NCBI GenBank assembly: GCA_050084985.1
Contig: JBITNC010000001.1
Coordinates: 122,078,001-122,142,000 of the forward strand
Direction: 5' to 3'
DNA length: 64,000 bases
DNA from: Nageia nagi
Lineage: Eukaryota > Pinophyta
The translations under genes and the position numbers were made by a program. This document shows positions 20,906 through 33,000 of the stretch, piece after piece. The notes beneath the pieces are model-generated. The model searched no databases. It was not told the DNA's origin and was given only the letters and a program-made list of their open reading frames with translations. How positions within the stretch are numbered: the first letter of the stretch is position 1; the number at the start of each line of letters is the position of its first letter.

Positions 20906-23261
20906 CATAACCTTTGTATGTTTTCTATTTTGCAACCATGCAGGTCTAGTGGATGACTATTGTAAATACTTTAATATCATGAGTGACTTTAATTATATTT
21001 TTCATATGATGAATCATTATACATTCATTGTTGACATTCTTGGTCATGTAGGTTATCATGAGAATGCTCTAGAAACTTTTAAGCAATGATCACATGATAT
21101 GCAAAAAAAGGATTTTCTAAAAAATGCTCTATAGAATTTTAAAAATATGCAATTATCAAGTATAATGCCAAACTCTACAACCTTTTCTAGCATTCTTCCA
21201 ACATGTGCCACTATGGTAGCTCTAGCAATAGCTATGGACATCCATCAAAGAGTAGTTGAAAATATTTTTCATCAAATATTATGGTTGTGAATACCCTAAT
21301 AGACATGTATGCAAAATGTGGAAGAACACACAAAGCTTAATAATTGTTTGACAAGATGCATGATTTGATCATAGTTTTATGGAATCCAATGATCTCAAGA
21401 TATGCACAAATGGATATGTTGAAAGGGACAATGAATTATTTTACAAACATGCCTCATTGAAATGTAGTCTCATGGACTGCGATGATGGTAGGATATGCAA
21501 AAAATGGGTTTTCTAAAAATTATTTAGATACTTTTAAGCATATGCAATTTTTTAGGTGTAAAGCCAAACTCTACAACCTTTTCCAGCATTTGCCACCATG
21601 GCCGCTCTAGCAGTACGTATGGACATCCATCAAAGAGTAGTTCAAAATGGTTTTTCATTGAATGCTACAATTATGAATGCCATGATAGACAAGTATGAAA
21701 AATTTAGAAGAATACATAAAGTCTGGGAATTATTTGATGAGATGCATGATTTGAACATAGTTTCATGGAATGCAATGATCTCAAGATATGGAAAAAATGG
21801 ATACGTTGAAAGGGATCGTGAATTGTTTGACAAAAGTTCCTCATTGAAATGTAGTCTCATGGGTTGTAATGATTGCAAGATATGCAGAAAATGAGTTTTT
21901 TTAAAAGGCTCTAGAGACTTTTAAGCATATGCAATTGTTAGGTATAAAGCCAAACTCTGCAACCTTTTCCAGCATTCTTCCAGCATGTACCACTACGAAA
22001 GCTCTAGAATATGGTATGGGCATCCATAAAAGAGTAGTTCAAAATGGTTTTTCATTGAATTTTTTGGTTGTGAATTCCCTGATAGACATGTATGCAAAAT
22101 ATGGAAGAATACACAAAGCCTAGGAATTGTTTGACAAGATGAATGATTTGAGCATAGTTTCATGGAATGCAATGATCTCAAGATATGCACAAAATGGATA
22201 CATTAAAAGGGACCATGAATAGTTTAACAAAATTGCTTCATCAAAATATAATCTCATAGACTACAATGATTACAAAATATGCAAAAAATGGATTTTCTAA
22301 AAAGGCTTTAGATACTTTTAAGCATATTCAATTGTCAGGTGTAAAGCCAAACTCTAGAACCTTTGCCAGCATTCTTTCAGCACATGCCACCATGGTAGCT
22401 CTAGCAGTAGGTATGGAAATCCATCAAAGAGTAGTTGAAAATGGTTTTTCATTGAATGTTATGATTGTGAATTCCCTAATAGACATGTATGAAAAATGTA
22501 GAAGAATACAGTCATGGAGGTCTAGTGGATGAGGGTTATAAATACTTTAATAGCATGAGCAATTTTTATTCCATTTTTTCTATGATGAATCATTATATGT
22601 GCATTGTTGACATTCTTGATTTCGCATACTATCTTGAGGAAGCTTTAGACTTCATTATCAAGATGCCCATAAAACTCAAATGGAGTGTGTGGATATGTAT
22701 GCTTTATGTTTGCAGATCACATAAGAGTGTAGGAATAAGGGAATTTGTGGTAACAATCCTTTTTTTGTTAGAATCTAAAAATGCTTCATCTTATGTTCTT
22801 TTAAATATTTATGCTGAAGTAGGAAGTTGGTATGATGTTAAAAGAGTCAAGACATTGATGAAAGATCAAGGAATCAAGAAGACACCTAGATGTAGTTGGA
22901 TTGAAGTTGACAAATCACACCCATAAATGTAGGAGATATATAGAAAATTGGTGAAATTATCAAGTGAGATGAAGGTAGCATGGTATATTCCAAATATAAC
23001 ACCTACGTTGCATGATGTGGAGGCTGACAATAAAGAATTTCTTCTCTACCAGCATAGCAAAAAGTTAACAATTATGTTTGGGTTGTTAAAGACTTCCCTC
23101 AGAACTATTATTAGAGTTGTGAAGAACTTCGAATTTACAATGACTACCACATTGCAACCAATTTTATCTCCAAGATTGTTGCAAGGGACATTATTATGAG
23201 GGATGCAAACCAATTTCATCATCTAAAACATGGAGAATGTTCTTATGGAGATTACTGGTGA
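20906..23261 (+). pseudogene. PPR-DYW pseudogene
   Basis: Several PLS repeats followed by E and DYW regions, the layout of plant organelle C-to-U editing factors. A module of about 390 bp repeats: the codons for MHD/MND in NIVSW motifs start at 21356, 21742 and 22139. Repeats read GVKPNSRTFASILSAHATM and RVVENGFSLNVMIVNSLIDM. The E region at 22660-22926 has ASSYVLLNIYAEVGSW and KKTPRCSWIEVD. The DYW region runs from about 22948 and ends in GDYW plus TGA at 23250-23261. Damage: a stop after the SHP motif, HSKKL in place of HSEKL (deaminase glutamate lost), a probable 1-bp deletion near 23130, the CxxC cysteines replaced by tyrosine (YNDYH), and CSCGDYW now CSYGDYW. It is not functional. Confidence 0.92.
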
Positions 23262-23460
23262 TTCAAAATAATGCAAAATCTAAAGAGTCATGCATAATGA
23301 GATGGTGAATGCTTTCTAATAGAAAGGAAACCATGTTTCATTTCATTTTTTCAAAAAGTATCATTATTAAATATTTGTATTTTGTACAAATAGACAATGT
23401 TGTTGACTATTGATATTCTATTGTCAAGTGAATCTAACTAATTATGTATATTGTCAAGTG

Positions 23461-24590
23461 AATTGGTTGACAAGATGCATGATGCAGACACATTTTCATG
23501 GAATGAAATGATCTCAAGATATGCATAAAATGGATACGTTGAAAAGGAATACAAATTATTTGACAAAATTACCTTATCAAAATGCAGTCTCATGGACTAC
23601 AATGATTGTAGGATATGCAGAAAATGTATTTTCTGAAAAGGCTCTAGATACTTTTAAGCATATGTAATTATCAGGTGTAAAGCCAAACTCTCCAACCTTT
23701 GCCAACATTCTTCCAACATGTGTCGCCATGGCATTCTTCCAGCATGTGCCACCATAGCATAACCTATATATGTGATCTATTGGGATGTAGCCATGCATGT
23801 CCAATGGATGAAGGCAATAAATATTTTAATAGCCTAAGTGAAACTTAAGCATTATTCCCATAAAATCTAAATTTGGTGTGTGGATGTGTCTACTTGGTGT
23901 GTGTAGATCATATAAGAATGTAGGAATAGGGGTATTTGTGGCAAAAATATTTTTTTTATTCAAAGACTAAGGACATTGATGAAAGATTGAGGAATCAAGA
24001 AGAAAGTTGGATATAGTTGGACTAAAGTTGATAAAAAGGTACATGCATTTCTTATAGGAGAAAGATCACCACCGCAAATGCAGGAGGTATATAGAAAATT
24101 AGAGAAATTATTGAGTGAGATGAAGGTAATAGGGTATATTCTAAATACAATACATATGTTGCATGATGTGGAGGCTAACTATACAAAATTGCTTCTTTGT
24201 TAGTATAATGAAAAGTCGCTAATTGCATTTGGGTTTTTAAAGACTCTCCTTGGAACTGTTATTAGCATTTTGAGAACCTTGTAGTATGCAATGAATTCCA
24301 TATTGCCACAAAGTTTATCTCCAATATTGTTGCAAGGGGACATTGTTGTGAGTGCCTTGATAGAAATGTGGAATAATACATAAGGCACATAAATTTTTTG
24401 ACAACATGATGCAAACATTGTTTCATGGAATGCAATATTTGGAGGTTATATAATTAATGGCTACAATAAGGATTCCCTTAAACTCTTTTAACTAGATGCA
24501 ATTTTCAAATTTTAAGCCAAACTTTATAATCTTTGCTAGCTAAGATGCCTAAAAAACCTAAATTGGAGGTTTCTTCATCAAATGTGGTGG
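23461..24590 (+). pseudogene. Second PPR-DYW pseudogene fragment
   Basis: Starts in mid-repeat after 200 bp of unassigned sequence. PPR motifs with NTFSWNEMISRYA-like sequence run from 23461, followed by GVKPNSPTFANILPTC. After a deletion the E region (KIWCVWMCLLGVCRS-like) and DYW region follow, with SWTKVDKKVHAFLIGERSPP around 24010-24070 and LHDVEANYTKLLLC followed by a stop. It then breaks off near 24330, before the GDYW end, and short PPR pieces follow to about 24590. It retains the HAFLIGERS linker that the first copy has lost, so the two are separate copies of related genes. Confidence 0.82.
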
Positions 24591-25476
24591 TTGGGTAATA
24601 GGTACATGCAATAAATATCATGCAATAGGTTGTAAAAACTATCCAAACCCCTCATTTGCATCTTGCTCCATGTTTCTACCTCCACCACTGTCATTTGATA
24701 CTCATAAGGGGTCCATTGCTAGGCCATCACATGCTTCAATCACCCATCTTGACAGAGATTAGAGAGAGTGATATTCATATTATTTTGATGGGTAAGGGAT
24801 GAAATTTTATGACTGCAAAAATACTAGCAACCCAGGGCATGGATTTGTTAGCAAGAGCGATATTCATATCATTTTCATGGGTATGTTATCAATTGCAAAG
24901 AGTGAAGGGCACCTTGAAGGATGAAATTGAAGCATGCAAAACCTAAGATAGGCATAAGGTTATAGGCAAAATTGAGAGAACGTAGGTATGGATAAGGTTT
25001 CTATGAGGTTGTATGAATGTGAAAATGAAAAAAAGCTTGCAAAGAAAATGAAATGCTTACAAAGGATTTGGAAAAATGCTTGTACACACTATCTTTGGCC
25101 CTCTCCAAACATGCTTTGTCTTCCCCCCTCTTCAAACATGCTTTGTCTTCCACCCTCTCCAAATGTTCGCAATGAAAATGTCAAGGCTGGGCAAGTTATT
25201 TTTATTTTTGGCATTGTCAATGGCATCGATAAATATTAGGTTGAACAAAAAATATTGATAATGACATACTTTGAAATATTATAAACTTTAAAAATATGAT
25301 AAATATTATAAATACTAAAATATAATAATTTTAAATATAATAAATTTTAAAATCCTATATATTTTAAAATTTTAGAATATCATAAGTTTTAAAATATTAT
25401 GAATTTTAAATTTTTAAATATTTTAAATTTTAAAGTTTAAAATATTATAAATTATAAGTTTTATAATATTATAAAT
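24591..25476. other. No gene seen; small 27-bp tandem repeat and AT-rich tail
   Basis: Between the PPR relics and the telomere-like DNA nothing codes recognisably. At 25098-25170 a CTCTCCAAACATGCTTTGTCTTCC-type unit recurs with starts 27 bp apart (AAAC at 25107 and 25134, AAAT at 25161). An 83-codon ORF here only translates this repeat. From 25258 to 25476 the DNA is nearly all A/T. Confidence 0.6.
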
Positions 25477-26137
25477 TTTAGGGATTAGGGGTAAGGGTTA
25501 GGGGTTAAGGTTATGGGTAAGGGTTAGGAATTAGGGTTATGGTTAAGGGTAAGGGTTTGGGGTTAGTGTTTAGGGTTTAGGGTAAGGATTAGGGGTTAAG
25601 GTTATGGTTTGGGGTTAGTGTTTAAGAGTTTAGGGTTACAGTTTATGGGTTAGTGTTTAAGTGTTAGGGGTTAAGGGTAAGGATTAGAAGTCAAGGTTTA
25701 GGATTAGTGTTTAGGATTTGGGGTAAGGGATAGAGGTAAGGGATTGGGGTTAGTATTTTGTGGTTTAGGGGTAAGGCTTTGGGGTTAGATTTGAGGTTTG
25801 GGGTAAGTGTTTAGGGTTAGGGCTTATGATTTAAGGGTTATATGTTAATATTTAGGGTTTAGGGTAAGGGTTAAGGGTCAAGGTTTGGGAAAGGGTTTAA
25901 GGGTTAAGATTTGGGGTTAGTGTTTAGGATTACAGATTATGGTTTAAGGGTAAGTATTTAAGAGTTAGGGTTATAGTTTATGAGTTAGGGGTTATGATTA
26001 GGAGTTAGGGGTAAGGATTAGGGATTAGGGTTTATGTTTAATGTTTAGGGGTTAGGGGTAAGGGTTTAGGGTAAGGGTTTGAGGTAAGTGTTTAGGGTTA
26101 GGGGTTACGATTTGGGTGTTAATGTTTAAGGGTTTAG
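25477..26137 (+). repeat. Degenerate interstitial telomeric repeat (TTTAGGG-like)
   Basis: About 660 bp of G/T-rich sequence built from TTTAGGG, TTAGGGG, GGTTAAGG, GGTAAGGG and GGTTTGGGG variants. Exact TTTAGGG heptamers occur, but most units carry substitutions or 1-bp length changes. The G-rich strand is the plus strand. Plant telomeres are TTTAGGG, and large interstitial blocks are known in conifers and cycads. Confidence 0.92.
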
Positions 26138-26971
26138 GGTTACAAAATTTTAAAAATTTCTTGCAATATTCATTTATGGGATTCCTTGATTTTCAAAATT
26201 GAATTTCAAAAATTAACTGCAAGGAATAATCACCAATGGATTCCCTCTTACACATTATTTTATTTCTTATATATTTCTTTTTTTTTCCTTTCTTCAATTT
26301 TCCTATCTTCCACCTCCCTTTTCTTTTGCCTTCTTTCCTTTTCATGCGAGGAATGTAGGGGTGGCACCCATGTAAGAGTGGTAATTGTCCTACCCATGCG
26401 TGTCATGGAAGGGACATGTGACATCCTGTCCCACTCTTTTTCTTTTAATTTATTTTAGGATTTTCATATATACATAATTTAAATTTGAAGTGGTTCCTCT
26501 TCTCTCATTTTATTTTATTTTATGGGTCCCATGTTTTTTCAGTTTTGTTCACTAGATTTTCTTGCAAGTTTGAGATGCCAAAGTAATGCACACCTAAATG
26601 ACTTGGTTTGGGCATTTGAAACTATCTATTGATCACTTATTTTGGTCCTCCATGGCCTTCTTGGATAGCATTATACGATTCCATATTTGACGGGGTCTAG
26701 TTGAATGCATTAGTGTTGATTATAGAGATTATTAGGAATGGTGTTAGCGTATTAAGTCTTGAATTATTGGTATTTACGTGTAGTGTGGCCATGTTACATT
26801 GTATGGATTTTGAAATACTGTATTGATTTAATAGATCAATTCTTGTGTTGAGCATTTAGAATATATTATCTATGGATTATATCTTATGTGTTATTATTAA
26901 CTTTGTAAAAATAATTATGCTCTATCTCATTTTGTTTGAGATTATTTTGGAATACCTCTTATCTCTACACG
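26138..26971. other. Unassigned intergenic DNA
   Basis: CT-rich around 26220-26350, otherwise AT-rich. The 90-codon ORF at 26186 is a translation of the CT-rich tract and has no family features. I see no repeat termini. Confidence 0.6.
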
Positions 26972-28115
26972 ATGGAATTGGAAGTAGATAAAGCATCTAA
27001 GATGCATAAGTTGAATGGATGCATACTTTCATTGGAATTATAGGAGAAGGTATTTTTATGTCTTCTAATGGAGACTCTCTGATGTAGAATTGTGTGCAAA
27101 GAGTGGAAGACTTTATTGTCTTCCTCTAGATTCTTAAGTGAATGAAAAAGTAGCCTAATAAATGCATGTCAATGGTTAGTTTTGTATTCATTTGTAAAAT
27201 ATGATCCATATATCTACTACTTATTCATCATAACCACATGGAACACTCTTTATCTTCCTCGAGAAATCGCCCGCTAATGCTAATGCCAAAAATCAAATGC
27301 ATAACAAGGATCTAACTCCAACGCATCTTATTTGGTACGATAGATAACACCAAATACAAGTACTTACAAGCTTTATCTAAAATGTACCTTGCAATATCTT
27401 CACAAAAGCATGCACGAAACATCCTCCTTTTCTATCTATGATCAAATTCATTATATCTTCCATTTTAGGTGGAGATGGATACTCTTACAAGGTTGTGTCA
27501 TTCAATAGTGTTAATAGTACAAGATATATGATTTTGATAGTGATGGTTATGATCACATTAACTTGGAAGCATTAGATTCTTGTACTAGATCTTAGAGGAT
27601 TCCAAAGAAGTATCACCTAAGCTTTCTCACTAGAATATAAAGGAAACTATTTTTCAAAAAAATATTTATTGTTCCAACTTCTGAAAAACCCTTAATGATG
27701 GTGTTGTAGTTTACAATATGAAATACTTGGATTCCCCAACTTATGTGCCTTTTCTTGGTACAAATTTAATGACAACTATGTCAAGCTAGTTGTTTCCAAT
27801 TGCAAAATTTTTAGCCATGTTCCTTCTCTCCCAAAAAAGGTGGTTGAACATAATTATGATGGAACTTGACAACATTTCCCATCCTAATCCATTTTGGAAG
27901 GAAGTTACGAAAATGCTAAAAATCATTGTAAAAGAACATGATATTTTAATAGATATGTAATGTGTGGTAGTGGAAGACTACATGTGCTTTGGAAAAGGTG
28001 GCAGTGTTGAGGTACTTAAATACAATCTAAGTATAAACATGTGGAATTGGCTTCTACCATGTCCCTTGAAGAACTTGCATGAATGTTGTCCATGAACGTA
28101 CAACCATGCCTATGA
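26972..28115 (+). pseudogene. F-box protein pseudogene
   Basis: An ATG at 26972 begins MELEVDKASKMHKLNG. An F-box-like stretch follows, interrupted by two stops but ending VCKEWKTLLSSSRF near 27092-27133, which fits the C-terminal half of an F-box. Further on, in shifting frames, are WLVLYSFVKYDPYIYYLFI (near 27175) and, at about 27960-28090, VVVEDYMCFGKGGSVEVLKY followed by NMWNWLLPCPL. These fit plant F-box proteins with a kelch-like C-terminal region, which act as SCF ubiquitin-ligase adaptors. At least eight stops or frameshifts are visible. The first intron-exon structure was not tested. Copia B sits 200 bp downstream. Confidence 0.7.
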
Positions 28116-28309
28116 ATTAACATGTTTAATGGTCTTTTAGCCTTCCTTGATATGATATTAGCAATTTCATGTACCCTTCAATTTGCTTACTTTGGGACTT
28201 TGAGGACCATGAGGGAAAACATATGTTCATGCTCAATAATAGATAGCTCGTTTTGTCAAAGTTGTGTTATTTAAATTTGAAAGAACTAAGTCTATATTAA
28301 TGTGTTGCT

Positions 28310-28747
28310 TGAGATAATTCCCATTAATCAAAATGAAATGCTTACAAGTTTTTATAGCTCAAGGACTGAGCTCAACATAGACTAGAGTGGTTGAGGAGAT
28401 AAGCTCAACTATTATTATAAAATGATCCAAACCCACTCAATTACACTATCAAACCTATCAAGACTATTATAAACATAGTGGCCAATATTCCCATGGAGTG
28501 CAAAAATAACCTAAACTTAATATGAGATCACAATAAGCTAAAAATTGACAAACTAGTCTAAATCTAGCAACATAGTGTGGAACGGTTTGTTATAGATTGG
28601 TATACCAACTATACTTTGTAGATCGATTGGTTGATTATACAGTGTTGATCGATGATTGATTGGGCTAGTCAGGCTTGTCCTTTATCGATTGGAAATAGAG
28701 TCAAAGTTTTTGAAACATTGAGCATAGAATGGTTTGAAACTCCAACA
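28310..28747 (-). repeat. 3' LTR of Copia B
   Basis: 438 bp, direct repeat of 33001-33437. On the minus strand the PPT AAGGGGGAGAA (28748-28758) directly precedes it. Confidence 0.93.
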
Positions 28748-29037
28748 TTCTCCCCCTTGATACTAAGGGGACTCACCAACAAACTCAAGCTTCAGAAACT
28801 GAGCTTTGGCAACTCCATTAGTAAAAATATTAGCAATATTATCCAAGGTGTTACAATACCTTAGCTCAACAACTTTTTTTCCACCATGTCCCTTATGAAG
28901 TGATACTTCATGTCAAATTGTTTTGAGTGACTATGTTGGATTGGATTTAGTGCCAATTGAATAGAACTCTAATTGTCACAATGCAATGGAGTGGGACCAA
29001 TTTGAATTATGTCAAGTTCCTTTAGAACTTTCCTTAG

Positions 29038-30362
29038 TTATAAGGCTTGAGTACTAGCACTTGTGAGTGCTATACATTCTGCTTCAGTAGATAAAAGAGC
29101 CATTGTGGTTTGTTTCTTTGAAATCCATATCACAAATTCTAAGCCAAGTGTGAAGCAATTTCTTGATGTATATTTCCTATCATCAATGTTGCTTCCCCAA
29201 TCACTATCACTAAAGCCTTCAAGCTTTACATCATCCATTTTTGAGTAATTAATCCCAAAATTGGTTGTTCCTTTTATATACCTCAAGATTATTTTTGTAG
29301 CCTTCATGTGAGCCTCTAAAGGATCACTCATATATCTTAAAACAAGTGACACAACATGTGCAAGATCAAGTCTTATGTGTGTGAGAAACATTAAGCTTCC
29401 CACAATGCTCCTATAGTTGGTTCCATCAACTTTTGGTGTGACATCATCTCTACTCGATAACTCCCTATGAGCTACTAGTGTTGGTAGTGATTTGCAATCA
29501 TCCATACCATATTTTTTCAGCATGTCTTGGTCATATTTGGTTTGACATATGAAGATCTCATTATCTTGTTGGTATAGTTCCATTCCAAGGAAGTAGTGCA
29601 TAAGGCTAAGGTCTTGCATTTAAAAATCATGTAACATGGAACTCTTGAAATCATCATTCATCTTGGAGCTACTCCACATATAGATAAGATTATCAACATA
29701 CAAGAAAATAAGTAGGAGATGATTACCTTTCTTTATGATGTAGAGAGTGGGCTCACTCTTGCTTCTTGTGAAATCACATTGATGAAAATAATCATCAATC
29801 CTTGAGTACCAAGCTCTTGGAGCTTGTTTGAGGCTATACAAGGCCTTCTTCAATATGTATACAAGATGTTCCTTTACTTGGATTACAAAGCCTTGAGGTT
29901 GTTCAACACAAACCTCTTCTTCCAAATACCCATTAAGAAATGCACTTTTCACATCCATGTGCATCACTTTCCAACCATTATGGGCAACTAGTGAAAGAAT
30001 CAATATAATGGTTTCTTTCCTTGCTACAAGTGCAAAAGTCTCTTCATGGTCAATGCCATACTTTTGGAGAAATCCTTTGGCCACAAGCCTTGCCTTGTGC
30101 CTTTCTATGGAGCCATCACTATTGTATTTGGTCTTGAAGACCCATTTACAGCCAACAATTTTCTTATCTTTTGGAAGCTCCACAAGCTCCAATGTATCAT
30201 TTTTCTTATGGAAGATATTTCTTCTTTTATGGCCTTCATCCAGAAAAGATTAGTACATTCTTGTTCATAACTAGAAGGTTCAACCTCTACACTAGTCATC
30301 AAAGCATAGTTTACAATATCACCTTTAGGGGCATGATCATCTTCATCACCATACATGTTCAA
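29038..30362 (-). pseudogene. Copia B reverse transcriptase-RNase H
   Basis: RT from about 30362 to 29620: [36 protein letters not shown] and [13 protein letters not shown]. The catalytic YVDD is YVDN, so the second metal-binding aspartate is lost. One in-frame TAA at 29620-29622 separates this from MQDLSLMHYFLGMELYQQ and RNase H to 29038 (FSDSDWGSNIDDRKYTS, STEAECIALTSA). RT and RNase H are otherwise in one frame across 385 codons. A frameshift lies near 30190-30240. Confidence 0.92.
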
Positions 30363-30899
30363 ATTCCTAAGTTTTTAACTACCTCTTGGAGTTCACTTGC
30401 TTGGCTTCTTATGAATCTTCTTGAGAAATTGGATTCCAAAATTTGATAGGATCGATAGTTTACAAGTGTTCTTCTTACTCTTTTTGCCACACTTGGAGAG
30501 TCTTCATCCATGGGAGCGAGAGAAGAACTTGAAGTGCTACTTGAAGGATTTGGAGTGCTCACACTTTGCTTCTTTGGAGGACTTGGAGGAGGACTTTTCT
30601 TGCTGGTCTAATTATTGAGTTGCATGTTAGAGGGATTTACATAATTGTGGAAGTCACCAAAATAGAGTTTTTGATGACCCCAAGCTCCTCCTTCAACAAA
30701 AATTACATCTCTTGAAAAGACATTTTTTCTAGGTTTTTGGATTATATAGCCTATATGCCTTTGAAGACTCACTATAACCAAGAAAAATACAAGGCTCACT
30801 TTTTGGATAAAGCTTTTTTCTAATCTCATCTAGTACATGTACATATGCTAAAGATCCAAAAATTCTAAAATACCTTACATTTGGTATTTTTCCATACCA

Positions 30900-31897
30900 T
30901 TCTTCATAAGGAGTGACACCTTACAAGCTTGAGGTTGGACTCCTACTGAGAATGTAGATTGTTTTCCTTTCCGCATCAGCCCAATATTGATTGCTCAAAC
31001 CCTTGGTTTGTAGCATGCTCCTTGCCATTTCAACAATGGTACAGTTTTTCCTCTCTACGACACCATTTTGTTGTGGAGTATAGGCTATTGTGAGATGCCA
31101 TTTTATTCCACAATCCTTACAAAACTTCAAAAAATCATCAAAGCAAACTTCTCCAACCATATCAGTACTTAAACACTTTACTTTGCATTCGCTTTGATTC
31201 TCTACAATAGCTTTGAAATCTTGAAAGGGCTTAAAGCTTCATCTTGGATTTTATGAAATAAATTCAACTTATTCTAGAAAAATCATCAATTAAAGTGAGA
31301 AAGTAAGAATTTTTACCCAAACTTTGTGTTTACATAGGCTACAAATATCACTATGCACCAATTGAAGGGGTTTTGAAGCTCTCCATGCTTCACTTCTTGG
31401 AAATTTGCCCCTTAGTTCTTTCCCAAATCACATCCTTCACACACTCCTTTGTGCTCTTCAAGTTTGGGTAGCCCACAAACCATGTCTTGAGATGTTAACA
31501 ATCTCAAACTATTGAAATTGAGATGACCATATCTTAAGTGCCAAAGACAATTTTTGTTATCTATGGCTATTATAGCAAGTTTTACACCATTATCACCAAA
31601 TTTGAGAGGAAACAATATATTTTTTGTCATTTATATTGAAGTGACCAGCCTATTACCATGATTATTATCATAAATTTTTCATTGTATATCTTCAAATACA
31701 AGCTTATAATTTCTCTACATAATTTGACCTACACTCAACAAATTGTGCTTGAGATATGAAGTGTAGTAAATGTCTTTTACCTTCTTGGTACCTTCATTGG
31801 TGCTCACCTCCATGGCTCCTATGCCTTCCACTTGCAAAGCTTTGTCATCGCCAAGTCTTATCTTAGACTTGTATGAGTTGTCTATTGAAGCAAACAA
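30900..31897 (-). pseudogene. Copia B protease tail and integrase, broken
   Basis: Protease end around 31897-31715 (IRLGDDKALQVEGIGAMEV, HNLLSVGQIM). GAG-pre-integrase at 31630-31412 has the zinc-binding pattern in LWHLRYGHLNFNSL and GVCEGCDLGK. The integrase core is frameshifted between 31410 and 31160, then WHLTIAYTPQQNGVVERKN contains the last catalytic Glu region. A further stop lies near 30920. Integrase inserts the element cDNA into the host genome; this copy cannot make a complete one. Confidence 0.88.
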
Positions 31898-31942
31898 CTC
31901 CTCCTTGCTAGAAATATGGTTTGAGGCTCCTGTATCAAGTAA

Positions 31943-32845
31943 CTAAATCTCATTGAGTTGTGCATCGGATTTCTCAATGGACATGAACAATTGTGAGGAA
32001 TCCTCTTCCTCTCCATAGTGTGCTCCTCCACTTCTCCCTTCATGAGAAGACTTCAATCTACATTCATTTTCAAAATGACCAAACTTGTTACAATAGTAAT
32101 ATTGTTTGTCACTTTTGTCACTAGATCTCCCTACTCCTCTACCTTGCAAACCTCCTCTTCTTGCTCTTCCTCTTTGTCTTGCTCTCCCTTTTCCTCTTGA
32201 AGGATTTGGAGCTCTCTCTTGTGCACTTGGATTGGCTTCACCCTCCTTGGATGTAAGAGCCTTGTCTTCACCAAAGTCACCATTGGAAGGAGTGGGATCT
32301 TTGAGTCTTTCCTCATGACTCATCAAGGAACCAATGAGTATATCAAAGTCAAGAGTAGACAAATCTTTGCTCTCTTTAATGATAATGGCTACATTGTTCC
32401 ATTTTGGAAGTAGTGACCTCAACACCTTCTTCACCATTACTTCATTGGAAGTGGTTTCACCAAGAGTTTTCATCTTGTCAACACAAGTTTTAACTCTTAC
32501 ACAGTAGTTTCCCACACTCTCTTCCTCTTTCATTCTAAGTTTCTCAAAATCTCTCTTCAATGTTTGAAGCCTCACTTGCTTCACTTGTGTGCTCCCTTGA
32601 TAACTTTGTTGTAGTGCCTTCCAAGCATCTTTGGATGAGACACAAGAAGCTATCCTTGGAAAAATGCTTTTATCCAAGCTTGCTTGAAGATGATAGAGAG
32701 CAAAAGAGTTCTTCTTTTGAGTCCCGTTCTTCATATTCTTGTCATTTACTAGGAGAGAATTCCAATCTTGTGGCTCATTGGAGCCTTCTTCAATGATATC
32801 CCACAAGCATTTGCCTTGAGTAATGTCTTCATTTAAATAGACCAA
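31943..32845 (-). CDS. Copia B gag
   Basis: Open frame of 300 codons. UBN2-type gag core (DKSIFPRIASCVSSKDAWKA, QVKQVRLQTLKRDFEKLRMK, VLRSLLPKWNNVA) is followed by an Arg/Gly-rich basic linker (RGKGRARQRGRARRGGLQG) and a zinc knuckle YYYCNKFGHFENEC. The first cysteine of the CCHC knuckle is tyrosine (TAT for TGT), so RNA binding is probably impaired. The N-terminus is likely truncated, because the frame upstream (to about 32890) continues without an agreed start. This is the longest intact retroelement ORF in the window. Confidence 0.85.
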   Translation of the reverse strand: MVYLNEDITQGKCLWDIIEEGSNEPQDWNSLLVNDKNMKNGTQKKNSFALYHLQASLDKSIFPRIASCVSSKDAWKALQQSYQGSTQVKQVRLQTLKRDFEKLRMKEEESVGNYCVRVKTCVDKMKTLGETTSNEVMVKKVLRSLLPKWNNVAIIIKESKDLSTLDFDILIGSLMSHEERLKDPTPSNGDFGEDKALTSKEGEANPSAQERAPNPSRGKGRARQRGRARRGGLQGRGVGRSSDKSDKQYYYCNKFGHFENECRLKSSHEGRSGGAHYGEEEDSSQLFMSIEKSDAQLNEI

Positions 32846-32985
32846 TATCTTGTGGGCAAGGTGTTGTTGTTGGCAACTATTGCTTCTTCAATAAATCAAC
32901 AAAACTTTGGGATTGTAACTTACAAGATTTTGAGTATTTTTGTAAATGCACCCACAATATATCCTCTAACCCAATAGATCTAAAT

Positions 32986-32997
32986 GCTCTAATACCA
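32986..32997 (-). promoter_or_regulatory. Primer binding site of Copia B
   Basis: Minus strand TGGTATTAGAGC, one C-to-T change from the initiator-Met tRNA PBS, 3 nt after the LTR. Confidence 0.88.
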
Positions 32998-33000
32998 CAA

